From Verrucomicrobiota bacterium (GTDB lineage: Bacteria > Verrucomicrobiota > Verrucomicrobiia > Verrucomicrobiales > DEV007): a stretch of DNA of 6,218 nucleotides. Below the pieces are notes generated by a model. It had not been told where the DNA came from and did no database searches. It saw nothing but the letters and a program-made list of their open reading frames with translations. The stretch covers positions 1 to 6,218 of the forward strand of contig JAQCER010000236.1 in NCBI GenBank assembly GCA_027618625.1. The letters are read 5' to 3'. Positions within the stretch are counted from its first letter, which is position 1. Every line of letters begins with the position of its first letter. Made by a program: the position numbers and the translations under genes. Shown here piece by piece: positions 4,973-6,218 of the stretch.

Positions 4973-6218
4973 ATGAAGAAAGACTCTCACTTAACCAACT
5001 ACGTTGCCGCACTTTTCGCCACGGCGACCGTCAGCTCCGCCCTCGCGGGCGACTGGCCTCAATGGGGCGGTACCCAGCATAAGAACATGGTTTCCGAGGA
5101 AAAGCACCTGCCAGTCGAGTTCGATCCGGGAAAGCGTGCGCGCGGAACCGAAACGGTCGACCTTTCGACCACCAAGAATTGCAAATACGTCCTCAAGCTG
5201 GGCTCCCAGACTTACGGCAGTCCAACCATCTCGGGTGGCCGGATTCTGGTGGGAACCAACAATGAGACGCCTCGTGATCCGCGACAAATTGGCGATCGCG
5301 GAGTGGTAATGGCATTTGACGAGAAGACCGGCGAGTTTCAGTGGCAGCTGGTGGTTCCCAAGCTCGGAGCAGGCAAGGTATCCGACTGGGAATTTTTGGG
5401 AATCTGCTCATCTGCGACCATCGAAGGCGACCGTGCTTACATTATCACCAATAGGTGCGAAGTCGCCTGCCTCGATATGAACGGAATGGCAAATGGCAAC
5501 CAGGGATTCGCTAACGAAGCCAGCTACAGCTTGGACGCCGCCGGTAAACCTGTCGAACCGACGGCCAAAGATGCCGACATCATCTGGACGTTCGATATGC
5601 GTGGTGAACTCGGCGTGTTTCCACACAACATTGCCAGCAGCTCCATTCTCATCGTTGGAGACAAACTTTTCGCCACCACCTCCAATGGTGTCGACTGGAC
5701 CCATTTGAACATTCCTGCGCCCAATGCACCCAGCTTGATCTGCCTCAACAAGGAGACTGGCGAACTCATCGGCGAGGATGCTGCGGGAGTCAGCGAGCGG
5801 GTCCTGCCCTGTTCATGGTCATCGCCAGGATTTGCCGAGATCAACGGCACACCAATGGTGACGTTCGGAGCAGGCGATGGATGGTGTTACGGATTCGGCC
5901 TCGACACTAAGAAGAACGAGGAAGGCTTCGATATTCTCAACGAACTTTTTCGCTACGACGCTAATCCACCAGAGTACCGCATCGGCACCGACGGCGTAGC
6001 AATCAAGTATGCCGAGCCCGAAGGCCCTAGTGAGATCATCGGCACTGTGGTCACTTATAAGGACAAGCTTTACGTTGCAGTCGGCCAGGATCCCGAGCAC
6101 GGCCCGGGCCTCGGCATGCTTAGCTGCATCGACCCCAGCCAGCGTGGTGATCTCAGCGGCAAGGCCGTATGGACGTTTAAGGGGATCGAGCGTTCGATGT
6201 CGACCGTCTCCATTGTCG
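4973..6218 (+). CDS. Secreted PQQ-like beta-propeller protein, partial at the window edge
   Basis: The frame opens at the ATG at 4973 and is still open at the last base, giving 415 codons with the C-terminus missing. Residues 1-25 are a Sec signal peptide (MKKDSHLTNY, hydrophobic Ala-rich core, cleavage after SALA), leaving a mature start GDWPQWGG that echoes the upstream protein. Propeller strands include GSPTISGGRILVGTN (82-96), VVMAFDEKTGEFQW (111-124), SSATIEGDRAYIITN (146-160), SSILIVGDKLFATTSNG (223-239), PSLICLNKETGEL (253-265), SWSSPGFAEINGTPMVTF (281-298) followed by GAGDGWCYGF, and LYVAVGQDPEHGPG (366-379). The CSWSSP, GDGWCYGF and GQDPEHG phrases mark a subgroup I associate with Planctomycetota and Verrucomicrobiota. 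Its biochemical role is not known to me. No catalytic site is visible so far. The position 51 bases after a related propeller gene suggests one operon. No Shine-Dalgarno precedes the ATG, and no terminator lies in the gap. Confidence 0.87.
   Translation, partial: MKKDSHLTNYVAALFATATVSSALAGDWPQWGGTQHKNMVSEEKHLPVEFDPGKRARGTETVDLSTTKNCKYVLKLGSQTYGSPTISGGRILVGTNNETPRDPRQIGDRGVVMAFDEKTGEFQWQLVVPKLGAGKVSDWEFLGICSSATIEGDRAYIITNRCEVACLDMNGMANGNQGFANEASYSLDAAGKPVEPTAKDADIIWTFDMRGELGVFPHNIASSSILIVGDKLFATTSNGVDWTHLNIPAPNAPSLICLNKETGELIGEDAAGVSERVLPCSWSSPGFAEINGTPMVTFGAGDGWCYGFGLDTKKNEEGFDILNELFRYDANPPEYRIGTDGVAIKYAEPEGPSEIIGTVVTYKDKLYVAVGQDPEHGPGLGMLSCIDPSQRGDLSGKAVWTFKGIERSMSTVSIV

Noticed and set aside
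2621..6218. True PQQ-dependent alcohol or glucose dehydrogenases
   Set aside because: The propeller repeats match, but I see no vicinal Cys pair, no recognisable Ca/PQQ catalytic Asp-Glu layout and no cytochrome domain. The PQQ-like fold alone does not imply cofactor binding.
1..6218. CRISPR array, tRNA, rRNA or complete insertion sequence
   Set aside because: I saw no regularly spaced direct repeats, no cloverleaf-like segment, and no transposase with flanking inverted repeats.

Overview
The window looks like a chromosomal segment from a Gram-negative bacterium of the Planctomycetota/Verrucomicrobiota group, with Verrucomicrobiota my preferred guess. Three observations support this. Two secreted PQQ-like beta-propeller proteins sit in tandem, in architectures I associate with these phyla. 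The Nramp-superfamily transporter carries a GSGE signature in place of the classical DPGN. There are also traces of exosortase-type (PEP-CTERM) secreted proteins. The assignment is by family resemblance only; no rRNA or tRNA is present.

Layout: (1) 1-129, a short GC-rich stretch with no convincing gene. (2) 130-1587, minus strand, a complete 485-aa multi-pass membrane protein of the Nramp/LeuT-fold superfamily whose classical metal-binding motifs are replaced. (3) 1588-2620, about 1 kb between the divergent genes. It has no intact gene but appears to hold three broken gene pieces: an NHL-repeat tail (plus strand, about 1650-1799), a PEP-CTERM-like sorting tail (minus strand, about 1845-1955), and the core of a secreted domain typical of PEP-CTERM proteins (plus strand, about 1939-2250). 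The two PEP-CTERM-related pieces meet head to head at a small palindrome near 1945-1956. The last 370 bases before the propeller genes hold only small inverted repeats and one doubtful short minus-strand ORF. (4) 2621-4921, plus strand, a complete 766-aa secreted protein: signal peptide, beta-propeller, Ig-like linker and C-terminal jelly-roll domain. (5) 4973-6218, plus strand, a second secreted beta-propeller protein that runs off the right edge with 415 codons visible.

The two propeller genes are 51 bases apart on the same strand. Both have Sec signal peptides predicted to release a mature protein beginning Gly-Asp-Trp, so they are probably one operon acting in the periplasm or outside the cell. 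Neither shows the hallmarks of a true PQQ dehydrogenase, so a structural, binding or scaffold role is at least as likely as catalysis. Nothing in the sequence ties the divergent transporter functionally to them. None of the three complete or partial genes has a recognisable Shine-Dalgarno sequence. I found no clear new multi-gene system. The most unusual items are the mosaic gene graveyard and the transporter's altered ion-site motifs.
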